A DNA stretch of 64,000 nt. Origin: Rhizobium hidalgonense (GTDB lineage: Bacteria > Pseudomonadota > Alphaproteobacteria > Rhizobiales > Rhizobiaceae). The notes beneath the pieces were generated by a model, which was given only the letters and a program-made list of their open reading frames with translations, had not been told where the DNA came from and searched no databases. A program made the translations under genes and the position numbers. The DNA lies in contig NZ_LODW01000048.1 in assembly GCF_002914525.1 (NCBI RefSeq), forward strand, positions 124,001-188,000, written 5' to 3'. Of the stretch, positions 44,351 to 53,913 are shown piece by piece. Position 1 is the stretch's first letter. The number at the start of each line of letters is the position of its first letter.

Positions 44351-44371
44351 GCAAATCCGCTGAGACAGACC

Positions 44372-44941
44372 TTATTTCTGGGCAGCCGGTGCGGGCGCCG
44401 GAGCCGGTGCCACCGGGCTGTCGGTTGCCGGCGGCGGCGCCTTGATGACCTTGGAGAGTTCGGCATTGCTCTGCTTTTCCAGGTCGCGGGAAATGCCCTG
44501 CGCCCAGATGTCGGCAGCCTTCGCCGTCTCGCGCGAGGCGACCGGGCCGTCGCGCAGCAGCTTCTTGCCGACGTCGGAATTATAGAAGTCGGCGATCGCC
44601 TTCAGTTCGTCGGCGGTAAAGGTCTTGGCATAGGTGAGTGCCGCTTCCTTCTCCAGATCGCCGCGGCGGGGCGCCAGCGCCAGCGCCTGCGCGTCGACCG
44701 TCGACGAAATGATGTCCTGGTAGTTCGGCGAATCCTGGATCAGGCCGGCCTTCAGACGCTCGGCAAGACCAGGCAGAATGTTGTCGAACTGGGCGGTGGC
44801 GCCGATCGCGTCAATCGCCGCGCGAGACGCCTTCAACTGCTCCTCGGAGACTTCCTGCGCCTTGACGGCGGTGCCGAAGGCAAGCCCGGAAAGAACGATC
44901 GTCGCAGCGGCAAAACGGCCAAGACCTGCAATGTTCATCAT
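44372..44941 (-). CDS. DUF2059 exported protein
   Basis: A 189-residue protein with a signal peptide (cleavage near VKAQE) and a helical mature domain containing YAKTFTADELKAIADFYNSDVGKKLL, the DUF2059 signature (spans residues ~103-128, quoted as ADELKAIADFYNSDVGKKL). An Ala/Pro-rich tail ends the protein. The family is periplasmic and uncharacterised. It starts 15 bases after the rpiA stop and is therefore in the same operon, a pairing recurrent in rhizobia as far as I recall. Two adjacent ATGs (44941, 44938) are possible. Confidence 0.82.
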   Translation of the reverse strand: MMNIAGLGRFAAATIVLSGLAFGTAVKAQEVSEEQLKASRAAIDAIGATAQFDNILPGLAERLKAGLIQDSPNYQDIISSTVDAQALALAPRRGDLEKEAALTYAKTFTADELKAIADFYNSDVGKKLLRDGPVASRETAKAADIWAQGISRDLEKQSNAELSKVIKAPPPATDSPVAPAPAPAPAAQK

Positions 44942-44956
44942 GAGTGTATGCTCCTG

Positions 44957-45655
44957 TTATCTGTTTGCCTGCAGCGTGCGCGCACCCGCAGGACCGGCAA
45001 TGATCGCAAGTGCCGCCATATTGATAAAGAGCCCGTGTTCGACGACGCCGGGTATGGAATTCAGCTCGCTCGAAAGCGCCTCTGCATCAGGAATGCGGCC
45101 AAAAGATGCATCGATAATGTGATGGCCGCCATCTGTGGTAAACTCTCCGTCACCGGATTGGCGCAGGCTGAGTCCACCGGACAGGCCGAGCCGGGCCGCG
45201 ACCTTCTCGATCGCGATCCGTGTCGAGACCAGCCCAAACGGGTTGACCTCGATCGGCAGCGCGTAGGCGCCGAGCGTGTCGACCAGCTTACTCTCGTCGG
45301 CAATGACGATCATCCGCTCGGAAGCCGCAGCAACGATCTTTTCACGCAGCAATGCGCCGCCGCCGCCCTTGATCAATCGGAGCGCCGGATCGACCTCGTC
45401 GGCGCCGTCGATCGTCAGGTCGAGTGCCGGCAGTTCGTCAAGCGATTTCAGCGGCACGCCGAGTTCGACGCAAAGCCGCGCCGTCCGTTCGGACGTCGGA
45501 ACGCCTTCGACCCTGAAGCCGCCAGCGACCTTCTCTGCCAACAGACGAACGAATTCTTCCGCCGTGCTGCCCGTGCCGATGCCGAGCCGCATTCCGTCTT
45601 CGACATGGGCGAGTGCGGCCGCGGCGGCCTTGATCTTCATTTCGCGGGCATCCAT
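44957..45655 (-). CDS. rpiA: Ribose-5-phosphate isomerase A
   Basis: RpiA interconverts ribose 5-phosphate and ribulose 5-phosphate in the pentose phosphate pathway. The 232-residue protein shows [40 protein letters not shown] and the active-site Asp/Lys region [11 protein letters not shown]. The ATG at 45655 follows AGGAG by ten bases. The frame extends to 45754, but that part is not RpiA-like and lies in the divergent promoter region with gph. The DUF2059 gene follows in the same operon. Confidence 0.94.
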   Translation of the reverse strand: MDAREMKIKAAAAALAHVEDGMRLGIGTGSTAEEFVRLLAEKVAGGFRVEGVPTSERTARLCVELGVPLKSLDELPALDLTIDGADEVDPALRLIKGGGGALLREKIVAAASERMIVIADESKLVDTLGAYALPIEVNPFGLVSTRIAIEKVAARLGLSGGLSLRQSGDGEFTTDGGHHIIDASFGRIPDAEALSSELNSIPGVVEHGLFINMAALAIIAGPAGARTLQANR

Positions 45656-45928
45656 GCGCCGCCAGCTCCTGATATTGCGTTCGATGTGCTGTTTACACGG
45701 CTCGCCTGGCAAACGAAAGTCAAAATCATCACGGAAAATGAAAAGCCGAAACAAATGCCTGCGGCCTTCCCGGCAAGCCCCCGGCGTTGCTTTCCGCCGC
45801 GCGATCGCCTACCTCAGGACCCAGCCATCGTTCCGGCGGGCGACCTGTCGTTCGCCTTGAAACGACATTCGTTCCACCGATGACCACCCGTCGCTTCAGA
45901 ACGACCCATTGCGCAAAGAGATAAAGCC

Positions 45929-46639
45929 TTGACCCCTTCTCACGCTCGCCCGGCACTCATCGTCTTCGATCTCGACGGTACCCTTCTCGACACCCATACC
46001 GATCTGGTCGAGAGCCTGAACCATACGATCGCAGCCCTTGGCCTCGAACCGGTCAGCTATGACGACCTTACCCATCTCGTCGGCCACGGCGCGCGCGTGA
46101 TGATCGAGCGCGCCTGCCGTCTGCGCGGCCATCCGCTCGAAAGCGACGCCCTGCCGCCGCCAGTCGAGCGCTTCGTCGCCCATTATGCCGCCAACATGCC
46201 CGGCCGTACCGAACCATATCCCGGCCTCGTCGCAGCGATGGACCGGCTTCAATCTGCCGGTTACCGCCTCGCGGTCTGCACCAACAAGATGGAGAGCCTG
46301 GCGCTCGCCCTGCTCGACAAGCTCGATCTCACCGGCTATTTCGCCGCCGTCACCGGCGGCGACAGCTTCGCCGTACGCAAGCCCGACGCCCGCCACTTGA
46401 CCGGCACCATCGACCGCGCCGGCGGCGACATCGCCCGCACGGTGATGATCGGCGACAGCATCAACGACATCGCCGTCGCCAGAAATGCCGGAGTGCCGTC
46501 GATTGCCGTGCCTTTTGGCTATTCGGATGTGCCGGTCTCAAACCTCGACCCGGATATGATTATCACCCATTACGATGAGCTGACGCCCGAACTGGTGGAG
46601 AGGCTGCTGCGGGAATTTGCGGCGAAGGTCGCGGTTTGA
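45929..46639 (+). CDS. gph: Phosphoglycolate phosphatase (HAD family)
   Basis: Gph dephosphorylates 2-phosphoglycolate formed by oxygen damage to DNA ends or by photorespiratory-type chemistry. The 236-residue protein has the HAD motifs DLDGTLLDT (nucleophile Asp14, Asp16), VCTNKMES, an RKPDA lysine segment and GDSINDIAVA. The start appears to be TTG at 45929, where the protein begins MTPSHARPALIVFD; there is no ATG in frame upstream and the ribosome site is weak (AAAGAG). It is divergent from rpiA. The same gph-rpiA arrangement occurs in related rhizobia. Confidence 0.9.
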   Translation: MTPSHARPALIVFDLDGTLLDTHTDLVESLNHTIAALGLEPVSYDDLTHLVGHGARVMIERACRLRGHPLESDALPPPVERFVAHYAANMPGRTEPYPGLVAAMDRLQSAGYRLAVCTNKMESLALALLDKLDLTGYFAAVTGGDSFAVRKPDARHLTGTIDRAGGDIARTVMIGDSINDIAVARNAGVPSIAVPFGYSDVPVSNLDPDMIITHYDELTPELVERLLREFAAKVAV

Positions 46640-46712
46640 GGCGATTTGCCCACCTCTCCTTTGCTGGGGTGCCACACGGCACACACTCTCGTCATTCCTT
46701 ATTTTTAAAAGC

Positions 46713-46749
46713 CACCCCAAAACAAAACGGGCGGCCCGAAGACCGCCCG
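46713..46749 (-). terminator. Intrinsic terminator of the L,D-transpeptidase gene
   Basis: On the minus strand CGGGCGG and CCGCCCG (plus 46743-46749 and 46728-46734) pair around TCTTCGGG, then TTTTGTTTTGGGG follows. It lies 25 bases after the stop codon of the L,D-transpeptidase. Confidence 0.8.
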
Positions 46750-46773
46750 CCCGCATAACCATCAAATCCGATA

Positions 46774-48684
46774 TCAGATCTGCGCGCCACGCGCCTTTGT
46801 CGTCGCATCGAAGGCCTTCTCGACATAGGCGTCGCGGCCATAGACGTCATCGAAATATTCCACCACGCCGTCCTTGTTCGGCCAGGCGGTGAAATAGGAA
46901 ACGTAGACCGGAATCCTCTGCGGCACCTTCACCGCATGATTCTGCCCGGTGGCGATCTGCTTGGCGACCTCGTCGACCGTCGTGCCGAGCACGGCGGCTG
47001 CCATCGCACGCGGATTGGCAAGACGTACGCAGCCGTGGCTCAGAGCCCGCATATCGCGCTTGAAGAAGCTCTTCGACGGCGTGTCGTGCATGTAGATCGC
47101 GTGGCTGTTGGGGAACAGGATCTTCAGCTCGCCGAGCGCATTGTCGCTGCTCGGCGGCTGGCGCACCGAGACGTTATCGGTCGAGCCGTACCAATCGACA
47201 CTCGATGAAGCGACGGCATGGCCGTTCACCTCGACCTCATAGCCGAGCTGGTCGAGATAATTCGGATCCGAACGCAGCTTCGGCAGCATCTCGTTGATGA
47301 TGATCGACTGCGGCACGCCCCAGAACGGGTTGAACTCCACCGTCTCGATCTCGTCGTCGAAGAAATAGGTCTGATTGTTCTTGCCGCCGACCACGACGCG
47401 CATCGACAGCTGTTCCTTGCCGTCATTGTGGTAATAGACCATGTAGGCCGGCTGGTTGATCATGACGTAACGGGAACCGAGATCTTCCGGCAGCCATCGC
47501 GCCTGTTCCATGGCGACGACGAGCTTGTCGATCTTCGAGGCATTGGTATCGCCGCCGGTCATCGCGCGCACGGTCGCCTGGCCGATGACGCCATCGGCCT
47601 TCAGTCCGCGCTCCTTCTGGAAATCCTCGACGAGCGAGACGATTTCTGGCGAATAGTCGATGCTGCCTGCGTAAGCGGCAAGCGTTGCGGCGTGATCGGT
47701 CTTCAGCGTTTCGGACCCATGCTTACCGATCGCCTTGACGATATTGGCGATCTCCGGCGAGCTGTCGCCGGGCTTCAGCAGCTTGTCGAGCGAGACGACG
47801 ATTTGCTCCTCATTGCCGCCGTCGGCGGCGCGAAGCTTGGCAAGCTCCGACTTCAGCGCCTCGAACTGCGGACCATCGGGCGAACGGTTGGCGATGTAGG
47901 CGCCGACATCGGGGCTCATGCGGGCAAGCTTCAGCACCGGCGCCAGATTGACGGCCTTGCGCTGGAAGTCGTGATAGCCGGAAATTTTATTCGGATCGAT
48001 GCGGCCACGCACGGTGTCCTGCACGAAAGCCAGCACTTTGGCGGAGAGCTCGAGCTCGAACTGCGTCAGCGCCCGGTCACGGAAGGCCGGATCGGGATTG
48101 GCCGGGTCGATCGCCGGCATCTGGACGGTGTAATCCGCCGGGTCGAGACCGACGGAAGCCGCATCACCAAGGGCCGTCATGGCCGACTTGGCGCGGTCGT
48201 TGATCTGGTTGCCCTCGACCCAGACGAGTGGATTGCGGCTGTCTCCGTAATAGGCTTCGAGCGCCTTGGCGACATCAGCATTGGCGCGCACCTTGGCCTG
48301 AGCCAGGAAACGGCGCTGCACGGCGGGTTCGGCGCTGGCATCGCCGCTCGCCGAAACATCGGCGACTGCGCCGGTGACAACCGGATCGGCAAACTTGCCG
48401 GTATCGACGAACTGCATCGTTTCGGCTTTATAAGTGTAGTAACGCGGGCCGCTCACCTTCGGCAGCGGCGCTTCCGGATCGAGCCCGCCGAGCGAGCCGC
48501 CGACGCCGTTGCGCGGCACCGGACGGCCGGGCGCCTGGTCCATGAAGATGGTGCTTTGGCTCCGCTGCCTGTCGCCGCGCAGCATGTCCATCAATGTATA
48601 AGCATGCGCGGGTGCGGCACTCATAACCGCCACGCCGCAGGAAATTGCCAATGCGGATGCCGCGCTTTTCAAAACGAACGTCAT
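46774..48684 (-). CDS. L,D-transpeptidase, YcbB/LdtD type, with peptidoglycan-binding domain
   Basis: A 636-residue periplasmic enzyme that forms 3-3 peptidoglycan cross-links or attaches lipoproteins. It has a signal peptide ending near AHA, a YcbB-like scaffold and a PG-binding motif around residues 350-380 (VEDFQKERGLKADGVIGQAT). The YkuD catalytic domain has the full His-x(n)-SHGCVRL motif (MHDTPSKSFFKRDMR, then ALSHGCVRL) with the catalytic Cys. The long insertion between the N-terminal part and the PG-binding motif is normal for YcbB-type enzymes. It is monocistronic with its own terminator. Rhizobiales rely on L,D-transpeptidases for polar growth, so this may be a growth-related enzyme. 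Confidence 0.92.
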   Translation of the reverse strand: MTFVLKSAASALAISCGVAVMSAAPAHAYTLMDMLRGDRQRSQSTIFMDQAPGRPVPRNGVGGSLGGLDPEAPLPKVSGPRYYTYKAETMQFVDTGKFADPVVTGAVADVSASGDASAEPAVQRRFLAQAKVRANADVAKALEAYYGDSRNPLVWVEGNQINDRAKSAMTALGDAASVGLDPADYTVQMPAIDPANPDPAFRDRALTQFELELSAKVLAFVQDTVRGRIDPNKISGYHDFQRKAVNLAPVLKLARMSPDVGAYIANRSPDGPQFEALKSELAKLRAADGGNEEQIVVSLDKLLKPGDSSPEIANIVKAIGKHGSETLKTDHAATLAAYAGSIDYSPEIVSLVEDFQKERGLKADGVIGQATVRAMTGGDTNASKIDKLVVAMEQARWLPEDLGSRYVMINQPAYMVYYHNDGKEQLSMRVVVGGKNNQTYFFDDEIETVEFNPFWGVPQSIIINEMLPKLRSDPNYLDQLGYEVEVNGHAVASSSVDWYGSTDNVSVRQPPSSDNALGELKILFPNSHAIYMHDTPSKSFFKRDMRALSHGCVRLANPRAMAAAVLGTTVDEVAKQIATGQNHAVKVPQRIPVYVSYFTAWPNKDGVVEYFDDVYGRDAYVEKAFDATTKARGAQI

Positions 48685-49082
48685 ATATCTTCCAGTCCCG
48701 GTGTCATGCTGTTCTCAGCTCAAATCCCGCGATACTCAGCGTCCGGCTCATTGATCAGAAACCGGCCTGCGCCGCCAGCGCCGGCGGACTCAATTTTGTG
48801 TGACGGGAATCCTGCACGGCGCCGCGCAGTAGTTCACACAAAATTATGAAATTATTAGTTAATTTTTTACTCAATTTTTGTCGCCAGACCAGTACGGCGA
48901 AAACGCCCGGACACATAAAATTTTCAAAGTGGCCTAAAAAGCACGCCCCACAACCGGCGTAAACATGACTTCCGATTTCAATATTTCGCAGGGCGTCCGG
49001 TTTTCTTGTTGGGCTTTCCCACCTATAAGACCTCATCCTTTGAAGATGACCGAAAACAGCATGTAAAGGGAAGGCAAGGCCG
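48685..49082. other. Divergent intergenic region between the L,D-transpeptidase and fumC
   Basis: The 398 bases carry both promoters. A strikingly AT-rich tract lies at 48830-48880 in otherwise GC-rich DNA (runs such as TTAATTTTTTACTCAATTTTTG). No palindromic operator or short ORF with a good ribosome site was found. AAGGGAAGG near 49066-49074 is the fumC ribosome site. Confidence 0.4.
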
Positions 49083-50474
49083 ATGACCGCAACCCGCACC
49101 GAAACCGATACTTTTGGCCCGATCGACGTCGCCGCCGACCGATATTGGGGCGCCCAAGCCGAACGTTCGCTCGGCAATTTCAAGATCGGTTGGGAAAAAC
49201 AACCGCTTTCGATCGTGCGCGCACTCGGCATCGTCAAACAGGCGGCCGTCCGCGCCAACATCTCGCTCGGCCAGCTCGACCCCGCTCTCGGCCAAGCCAT
49301 CATTGATGCCGCCCAGGAGGTGATCGACGGCAAGCTCGACGAGCATTTTCCGCTTGTCGTCTGGCAGACCGGTTCGGGTACGCAGTCCAACATGAATGCC
49401 AATGAAGTGATCTCCAATCGCGCTATAGAAATGCTCGGCGGCGTCATGGGTTCCAAGAAGCCGGTGCATCCGAACGATCACGTCAATATGAGCCAGTCGT
49501 CGAACGACACCTACCCGACGGCGATGCACATCGCCTGCGCCGAACGGATCGCTCATCACCTGCTGCCGGCCCTCAAACACCTGCATGCCGCCCTCGACAT
49601 GAAGGTTATCGAATTCAGCCACATCATCAAGATCGGCCGCACCCACACCCAGGATGCGACGCCGCTGACGCTCGGCCAGGAATTTTCGGGTTATGCCGCC
49701 CAGGTCGGCTCGGCCATCAAGCGCATCGAAATGACCCTGCCCGGCCTCTGCGAACTCGCCCAGGGCGGCACTGCCGTCGGCACCGGCCTCAATGCGCCGG
49801 TCGGCTTTGCCGAAAAGGTCGCCGAAGAGATCGCCGCCATAACAGCCATGCCCTTCGTCACCGCGCCGAACAAGTTCGAGGCCCTCGCCTCGCATGACTC
49901 GATGGTGTTTTCCCATGGCGCCATCAACGCGGCGGCGGCCGCGCTCTTCAAGATCGCCAATGATATCCGCCTGCTCGGCTCCGGCCCGCGCGCCGGCCTC
50001 GGCGAGCTGGCGCTGCCGGAAAACGAGCCCGGCTCCTCGATCATGCCCGGCAAGGTCAACCCGACCCAGTGTGAGGCGCTGACGCAGGTCTGCATCCACA
50101 TCTTCGGCAATCATGCAGCCCTCACCTTCGCCGACAGCCAGGGCCATTTCGAGCTCAACGTCTACAATCCGATGATGGCCTATAATTTCCTGCAGTCGGT
50201 GCAGCTGCTCGCCGACGCCGCCGTCTCCTTCACCGACAACTGCGTCGTCGGCATCGAGGCACGCGAAGACAACATCAAGGCCGGCCTCGAACGCTCGCTG
50301 ATGCTGGTCACGGCGCTTGCCCCCAAGATCGGCTACGACGCCGCCGCCAAGATCGCCAAAACAGCCCACAAGAACGGTACGACGCTGAAGGAAGAGGCGC
50401 TCGCCAGCGGCCTGGTGACGTCGGAGGAGTATGACGCCATCGTGCGCCCGGAGACTATGATCGGGCCGAAGTAA
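49083..50474 (+). CDS. fumC: Class II fumarate hydratase
   Basis: An iron-free, oxygen-stable fumarase of the TCA cycle that interconverts fumarate and malate. The 463-residue protein carries the superfamily signature [15 protein letters not shown], the substrate sites SSNDTYPTA and [17 protein letters not shown], and [15 protein letters not shown]. It belongs to the aspartase/fumarase superfamily and works as a tetramer in the cytosol. A class I iron-sulfur fumarase is encoded only 1.3 kb downstream, giving isoenzymes of different oxygen sensitivity. A palindromic repeat follows the stop codon. Confidence 0.96.
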   Translation: MTATRTETDTFGPIDVAADRYWGAQAERSLGNFKIGWEKQPLSIVRALGIVKQAAVRANISLGQLDPALGQAIIDAAQEVIDGKLDEHFPLVVWQTGSGTQSNMNANEVISNRAIEMLGGVMGSKKPVHPNDHVNMSQSSNDTYPTAMHIACAERIAHHLLPALKHLHAALDMKVIEFSHIIKIGRTHTQDATPLTLGQEFSGYAAQVGSAIKRIEMTLPGLCELAQGGTAVGTGLNAPVGFAEKVAEEIAAITAMPFVTAPNKFEALASHDSMVFSHGAINAAAAALFKIANDIRLLGSGPRAGLGELALPENEPGSSIMPGKVNPTQCEALTQVCIHIFGNHAALTFADSQGHFELNVYNPMMAYNFLQSVQLLADAAVSFTDNCVVGIEAREDNIKAGLERSLMLVTALAPKIGYDAAAKIAKTAHKNGTTLKEEALASGLVTSEEYDAIVRPETMIGPK

Positions 50475-50490
50475 AAGAGCCGCGATACGC

Positions 50491-50632
50491 AGCCCCTCAT
50501 CCGCCTGCCGGCACCTTCTCCCCGTAAACGGGGCGAAGGGAGATAGCCGCAACCTCTCCGTCCCTCACCAACCTCTCGCAGGGCACGTCCCCTCGCCCCG
50601 TTTTTTACGGGGAGAGGGTTAGGGTGAGGGGC
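50491..50632. repeat. Rhizobial palindromic intergenic repeat (REP/RPE-like)
   Basis: Two hairpins sit side by side: CCTTCTCCCCGT with ACGGGGCGAAGG (50514-50539) and CCCTCGCCCCGT with ACGGGGAGAGGG (50590-50618). They are enclosed by AGCCCCTCA / TGAGGGGC arms (50491-50499 and 50625-50632). This is the common 'cccctcacccta...' palindromic family of alphaproteobacterial intergenic DNA. It lies between convergent genes and could also terminate transcription. Confidence 0.75.
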
Positions 50633-50658
50633 ACACCACACGGCACATCAGACAAGCC

Positions 50659-51486
50659 TCAAACCAACAACGAAAAATTGTCCATCACGACAGAATTACC
50701 CATGAAGTCGAAACGGATTTCTTCGATGTCTTCGAGCTTGACCTCGAGACTGGGACCGGTGACCTCAAGCTCCTGCTGATAGACAATCTGGCCGTCGTTC
50801 AGGGCGGTGAGCGTCAGGTGAAAGGGCGCTGCCGACAATTCAGCGATCGAAACGCTCTGAAAGGTGAACTCCCCGCCATCGAGCAGTTTCAAGCTGACCG
50901 GCGCAGAACCTGGCGATAGAACGGTATCGCTAAAGCCATCCTCGGTAATGGCGTCGACACCCGGGATGGTATCATAGACGATGCCGTTCAAAAGCGTGAC
51001 GTCGTGGCTGCCGTTCACGGAGAGCGCAAAGCCCCGGTAATTGGGGAGAGAGAAATTATCCGCCCTCGATAAGACGCCCATATCATCGAAATCCAGGACT
51101 TCGTGGTATTTTTCGCCTTCATTGACGCCGTCGATCGCAAGGGTCAGCACGCCGAGGTCCGTGCCTCCCGAGCCGTCGGACATCTTGTAGCTCAGCTTTT
51201 CAATGAGCTGATCGTACTTCCCCAAATTCTTCACCACGTCGAGCGTGTAATCCAGCTCATATGTGAAGTGGCCGTCAGGTTTCACTTTGAAGGTGCCGTA
51301 CCTGCCCTGAATGATCGTTTCGTGGTCAGGCCCATGTTTGGCGTCGATACGGACGCCATTGACGAAGCGAGCATACATGTCCGCTCCCTCGGGATCGCTG
51401 GCGAGGCGCAGCAGATCCCCACGGATCCAATTGTCTTCGAAAAAAACGAGAAGGTCGTCGACAGCAGTTGGCTTGGCATTTGTCAT
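50659..51486 (-). CDS. VCBS-repeat protein, probably secreted
   Basis: From ATG 51486 the protein has 275 residues and is acidic. Residues ~20-125 match a VCBS repeat: AVDDLLVFFEDNWIRGDLL, GRYGTFKVKPDGHFTYELDY and SDGSGGTDLGVLTLAIDGVN. The C-terminal half is a beta-rich domain ending VVMDNFSLLV. No N-terminal signal peptide is seen. VCBS proteins of rhizobia are often type I-secreted surface proteins with a C-terminal signal, which would fit, but no transporter adjoins. An upstream frame to 51582 has no good start. Confidence 0.7.
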   Translation of the reverse strand: MTNAKPTAVDDLLVFFEDNWIRGDLLRLASDPEGADMYARFVNGVRIDAKHGPDHETIIQGRYGTFKVKPDGHFTYELDYTLDVVKNLGKYDQLIEKLSYKMSDGSGGTDLGVLTLAIDGVNEGEKYHEVLDFDDMGVLSRADNFSLPNYRGFALSVNGSHDVTLLNGIVYDTIPGVDAITEDGFSDTVLSPGSAPVSLKLLDGGEFTFQSVSIAELSAAPFHLTLTALNDGQIVYQQELEVTGPSLEVKLEDIEEIRFDFMGNSVVMDNFSLLV

Positions 51487-51742
51487 TGGAAGCCCCGGCA
51501 GGTTAACGGTGCCGGGAATATGAACTGGGCTTGAACTGAAGGCAACCTGAAGTCGTCCATTCGCGACAAATGTCGATATCACCGTCCCGTCACTCGTCTA
51601 ATGCGTGTGACGTGCGACAGCAAAATGGGGCACGGACATAGCTCCAACTCCAGACTCCGCCGCATCCAGATTGCATTTACTGCGCTCCGGATTTAGACGG
51701 GTTCCAATTTAGCGACGCACGCCCACCAGAAAGGTCACTTCG

Positions 51743-53350
51743 ATGGCTGACGATCTCTTCCCGCTCGGCAAGGACAACACCCCCTATCGCAAGATCAGCG
51801 ATGACCACGTCTCGGTCGACACATTCAAGGGCCAGGAAATCCTGACGGTCGAGCCGGAAGGCATCCGCCTGCTTGCCGAAGCTGCCTTTGTCGATATCAA
51901 CCACCTGCTGCGCCCCGGCCACCTGAAGCAGCTCGCCTTGATCCTCGATGACCCCGAGGCAACGGACAATGACCGCTTCGTCGCCTACGACCTACTGAAG
52001 AACGCCAATATCGCCGCCGGCGGCGTGCTGCCCATGTGCCAGGATACCGGCACGGCGATCATCATGGGCAAGAAGGGCCGCCGGGTCTGGACCGAGGGCG
52101 GCGATACGGCAGCGCTTGCCCGCGGCGTCATGGATGCCTATGAGAAGAAGAACCTGCGTTACTCCCAGCTGGCGCCGGTCAAAATGTTCGAAGAGAAGAA
52201 TACCAAGAACAACCTGCCGGCCCAGATCGACATCTATGAGGAAGGTACCGACGCCTACGAATTCCTCTTCGTCGCCAAGGGCGGCGGCTCGGCCAACAAG
52301 ACCTTTCTCTATCAGGGCACGCCTTCGTTGCTGACCCACGACCGGATGATCGACTTCCTTAAGGAGAAGATCCTGACGTTGGGGACGGCGGCCTGTCCGC
52401 CCTACCATCTGGCGATCGTCATCGGCGGCACCTCGGCCGAGATGAACCTGAAAACCGTGAAGCTCGCCTCGACCCGCTATCTCGACGAGCTGCCGACCGA
52501 AGGGTCCGAGAGCGGCCACGCCTTCCGCGACATCGAGATGGAGAAGGAAATCCACAAGCTGACGCAGCAGATGGGCGTCGGCGCCCAGTTCGGCGGCAAG
52601 TATTTCTGTCACGATGTGCGTGTCATCCGCCTGCCCCGCCACGGCGCCTCGCTGCCGATCGGCCTCGGCGTCTCCTGTTCCGCCGACCGCCAGGCCAAGG
52701 GCAAGATCACCCGCGACGGCATCTTCATCGAGCAGTTGGAAAGCGATCCGTCGAAATACCTGCCCGAGATCGACGAGGCGAAACTGTCGGAGTCGACCGT
52801 CCATATCGATCTCAACCAGCCGATTGCCGAAGTGCTTGCCGAGCTGTCGAGGCATCCGGTCAAGACGCGCCTGTCGCTGACCGGCACCATCATCGTCGCC
52901 CGCGATCTTGCCCATGCCAAGATCCGCGAGCGGCTGGAAAAAGGCGAAGGCATGCCCGAATACCTCAAAAACCACCCGGTCTATTACGCCGGTCCCGCCA
53001 AGACGCCGGCCGGTTACGCCTCCGGCTCCTTCGGCCCGACGACCGCCGGCCGCATGGATAGTTACGTCGACCAGTTCCAGTCCTTCGGCGGTTCGATGGT
53101 GATGCTCGCCAAGGGCAACCGTTCGCGCGCCGTGCGCGAGGCCTGCAAGAAACATGGCGGCTTCTACCTCGGTTCGATCGGCGGACCCGCCGCCCGTCTC
53201 GCCCAGGACTGTATCCGCAAGGTCGAAGTGTTGGAATATCCCGAACTCGGCATGGAAGCGGTCTGGAAGATCGAGGTCGAAGACTTCCCCGCCTTCATTG
53301 TCATCGACGACAAGGGCAATGACTTCTTCCAGGAATTGAACCTGGGGTAA
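51743..53350 (+). CDS. fumA: Class I (iron-sulfur) fumarate hydratase
   Basis: A 535-residue class I fumarase, an oxygen-labile [4Fe-4S] enzyme hydrating fumarate to malate. It has the N-terminal fumarase-like domain with [14 protein letters not shown] (a cluster Cys in MCQDTG), further conserved cysteines in GTAACPPYH and GVSCSAD, and the C-terminal beta domain with [16 protein letters not shown] and [12 protein letters not shown]. It is unrelated in sequence to FumC at 49083. AAAGG lies 11 bases before the start. It is probably transcribed alone. Confidence 0.94.
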   Translation: MADDLFPLGKDNTPYRKISDDHVSVDTFKGQEILTVEPEGIRLLAEAAFVDINHLLRPGHLKQLALILDDPEATDNDRFVAYDLLKNANIAAGGVLPMCQDTGTAIIMGKKGRRVWTEGGDTAALARGVMDAYEKKNLRYSQLAPVKMFEEKNTKNNLPAQIDIYEEGTDAYEFLFVAKGGGSANKTFLYQGTPSLLTHDRMIDFLKEKILTLGTAACPPYHLAIVIGGTSAEMNLKTVKLASTRYLDELPTEGSESGHAFRDIEMEKEIHKLTQQMGVGAQFGGKYFCHDVRVIRLPRHGASLPIGLGVSCSADRQAKGKITRDGIFIEQLESDPSKYLPEIDEAKLSESTVHIDLNQPIAEVLAELSRHPVKTRLSLTGTIIVARDLAHAKIRERLEKGEGMPEYLKNHPVYYAGPAKTPAGYASGSFGPTTAGRMDSYVDQFQSFGGSMVMLAKGNRSRAVREACKKHGGFYLGSIGGPAARLAQDCIRKVEVLEYPELGMEAVWKIEVEDFPAFIVIDDKGNDFFQELNLG

Positions 53351-53383
53351 TTGGCAGGCGCCATCCGAAACCCGGCCGATTTT

Positions 53384-53563
53384 CTACCGCAGCGCTGCGT
53401 TCGAAATATCCGCCGCCTTCACCACGTCACCGTCATCGACCCTCGCCAGGATTTCCGTCCGGAAAGCGCGGGCGAGGACGCCGCTATGCTCCAGCAGCAA
53501 GACGCTTACGGTCATGACGGCGATGGTGAGGATCGCGAAAGAAATATGGAGAGACGATTCCAT
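53384..53563 (-). CDS. Small membrane protein, 59 residues
   Basis: The ATG at 53563 begins MESSLHISFAILTIAVMTVSVLLL, a single transmembrane helix (residues ~7-24), followed by a charged tail. A longer frame to 53689 exists, but the extra residues look non-coding. AGGCG lies a short way upstream. There is no recognised family. It is convergent with the class I fumarase, 33 bases away. Confidence 0.45.
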   Translation of the reverse strand: MESSLHISFAILTIAVMTVSVLLLEHSGVLARAFRTEILARVDDGDVVKAADISNAALR

Positions 53564-53913
53564 GATTTCACGCCTGAATTTGCAGGCTGCGACCGGGACC
53601 GCGGTCGGGAAGTATCGTTGCAAAATACCCATTCTGAAATACCTGACGGCCAAAACCAAATGTCGACAAGATAAATACGTCCCAAACACAGAGAAGAACT
53701 GTAAGTTTTTCAGACATACGTTCCCGTTCAGCGGGCATGCATTGTCCCGCTAAAAATACGTTTTCCGGTGGAAAATCATAGGCCTGATTGAAGTATTGCC
53801 GCCTTGCGAAGTTGTCTTATGTAATCTTTGGTATATGTCGCTTTAATCTTTTCCCAAGGAATTTAAGCTAACAACTAAAATATTGCCTTCGAATATATGA
53901 GGAGTATCGCCGG
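53564..53913. other. Intergenic region before the GGDEF gene
   Basis: About 350 AT-richer bases separate the small membrane protein gene and the GGDEF gene. AGCGGG (53730-53735) and CCCGCT (53746-53751) can pair, but no T run follows on the relevant strand. GAGGAG at 53899-53904 is the ribosome site of the next gene. Nothing else is recognised. Confidence 0.35.

Noticed and set aside
47218..48849. A 543-residue plus-strand ORF
   Set aside because: It is antisense to the L,D-transpeptidase gene, which has a signal peptide and complete catalytic motif.
53730..53751. AGCGGG/CCCGCT hairpin before the GGDEF gene as a terminator
   Set aside because: It is followed by an A run on the plus strand and has no T run on the minus strand, so it does not have terminator form.
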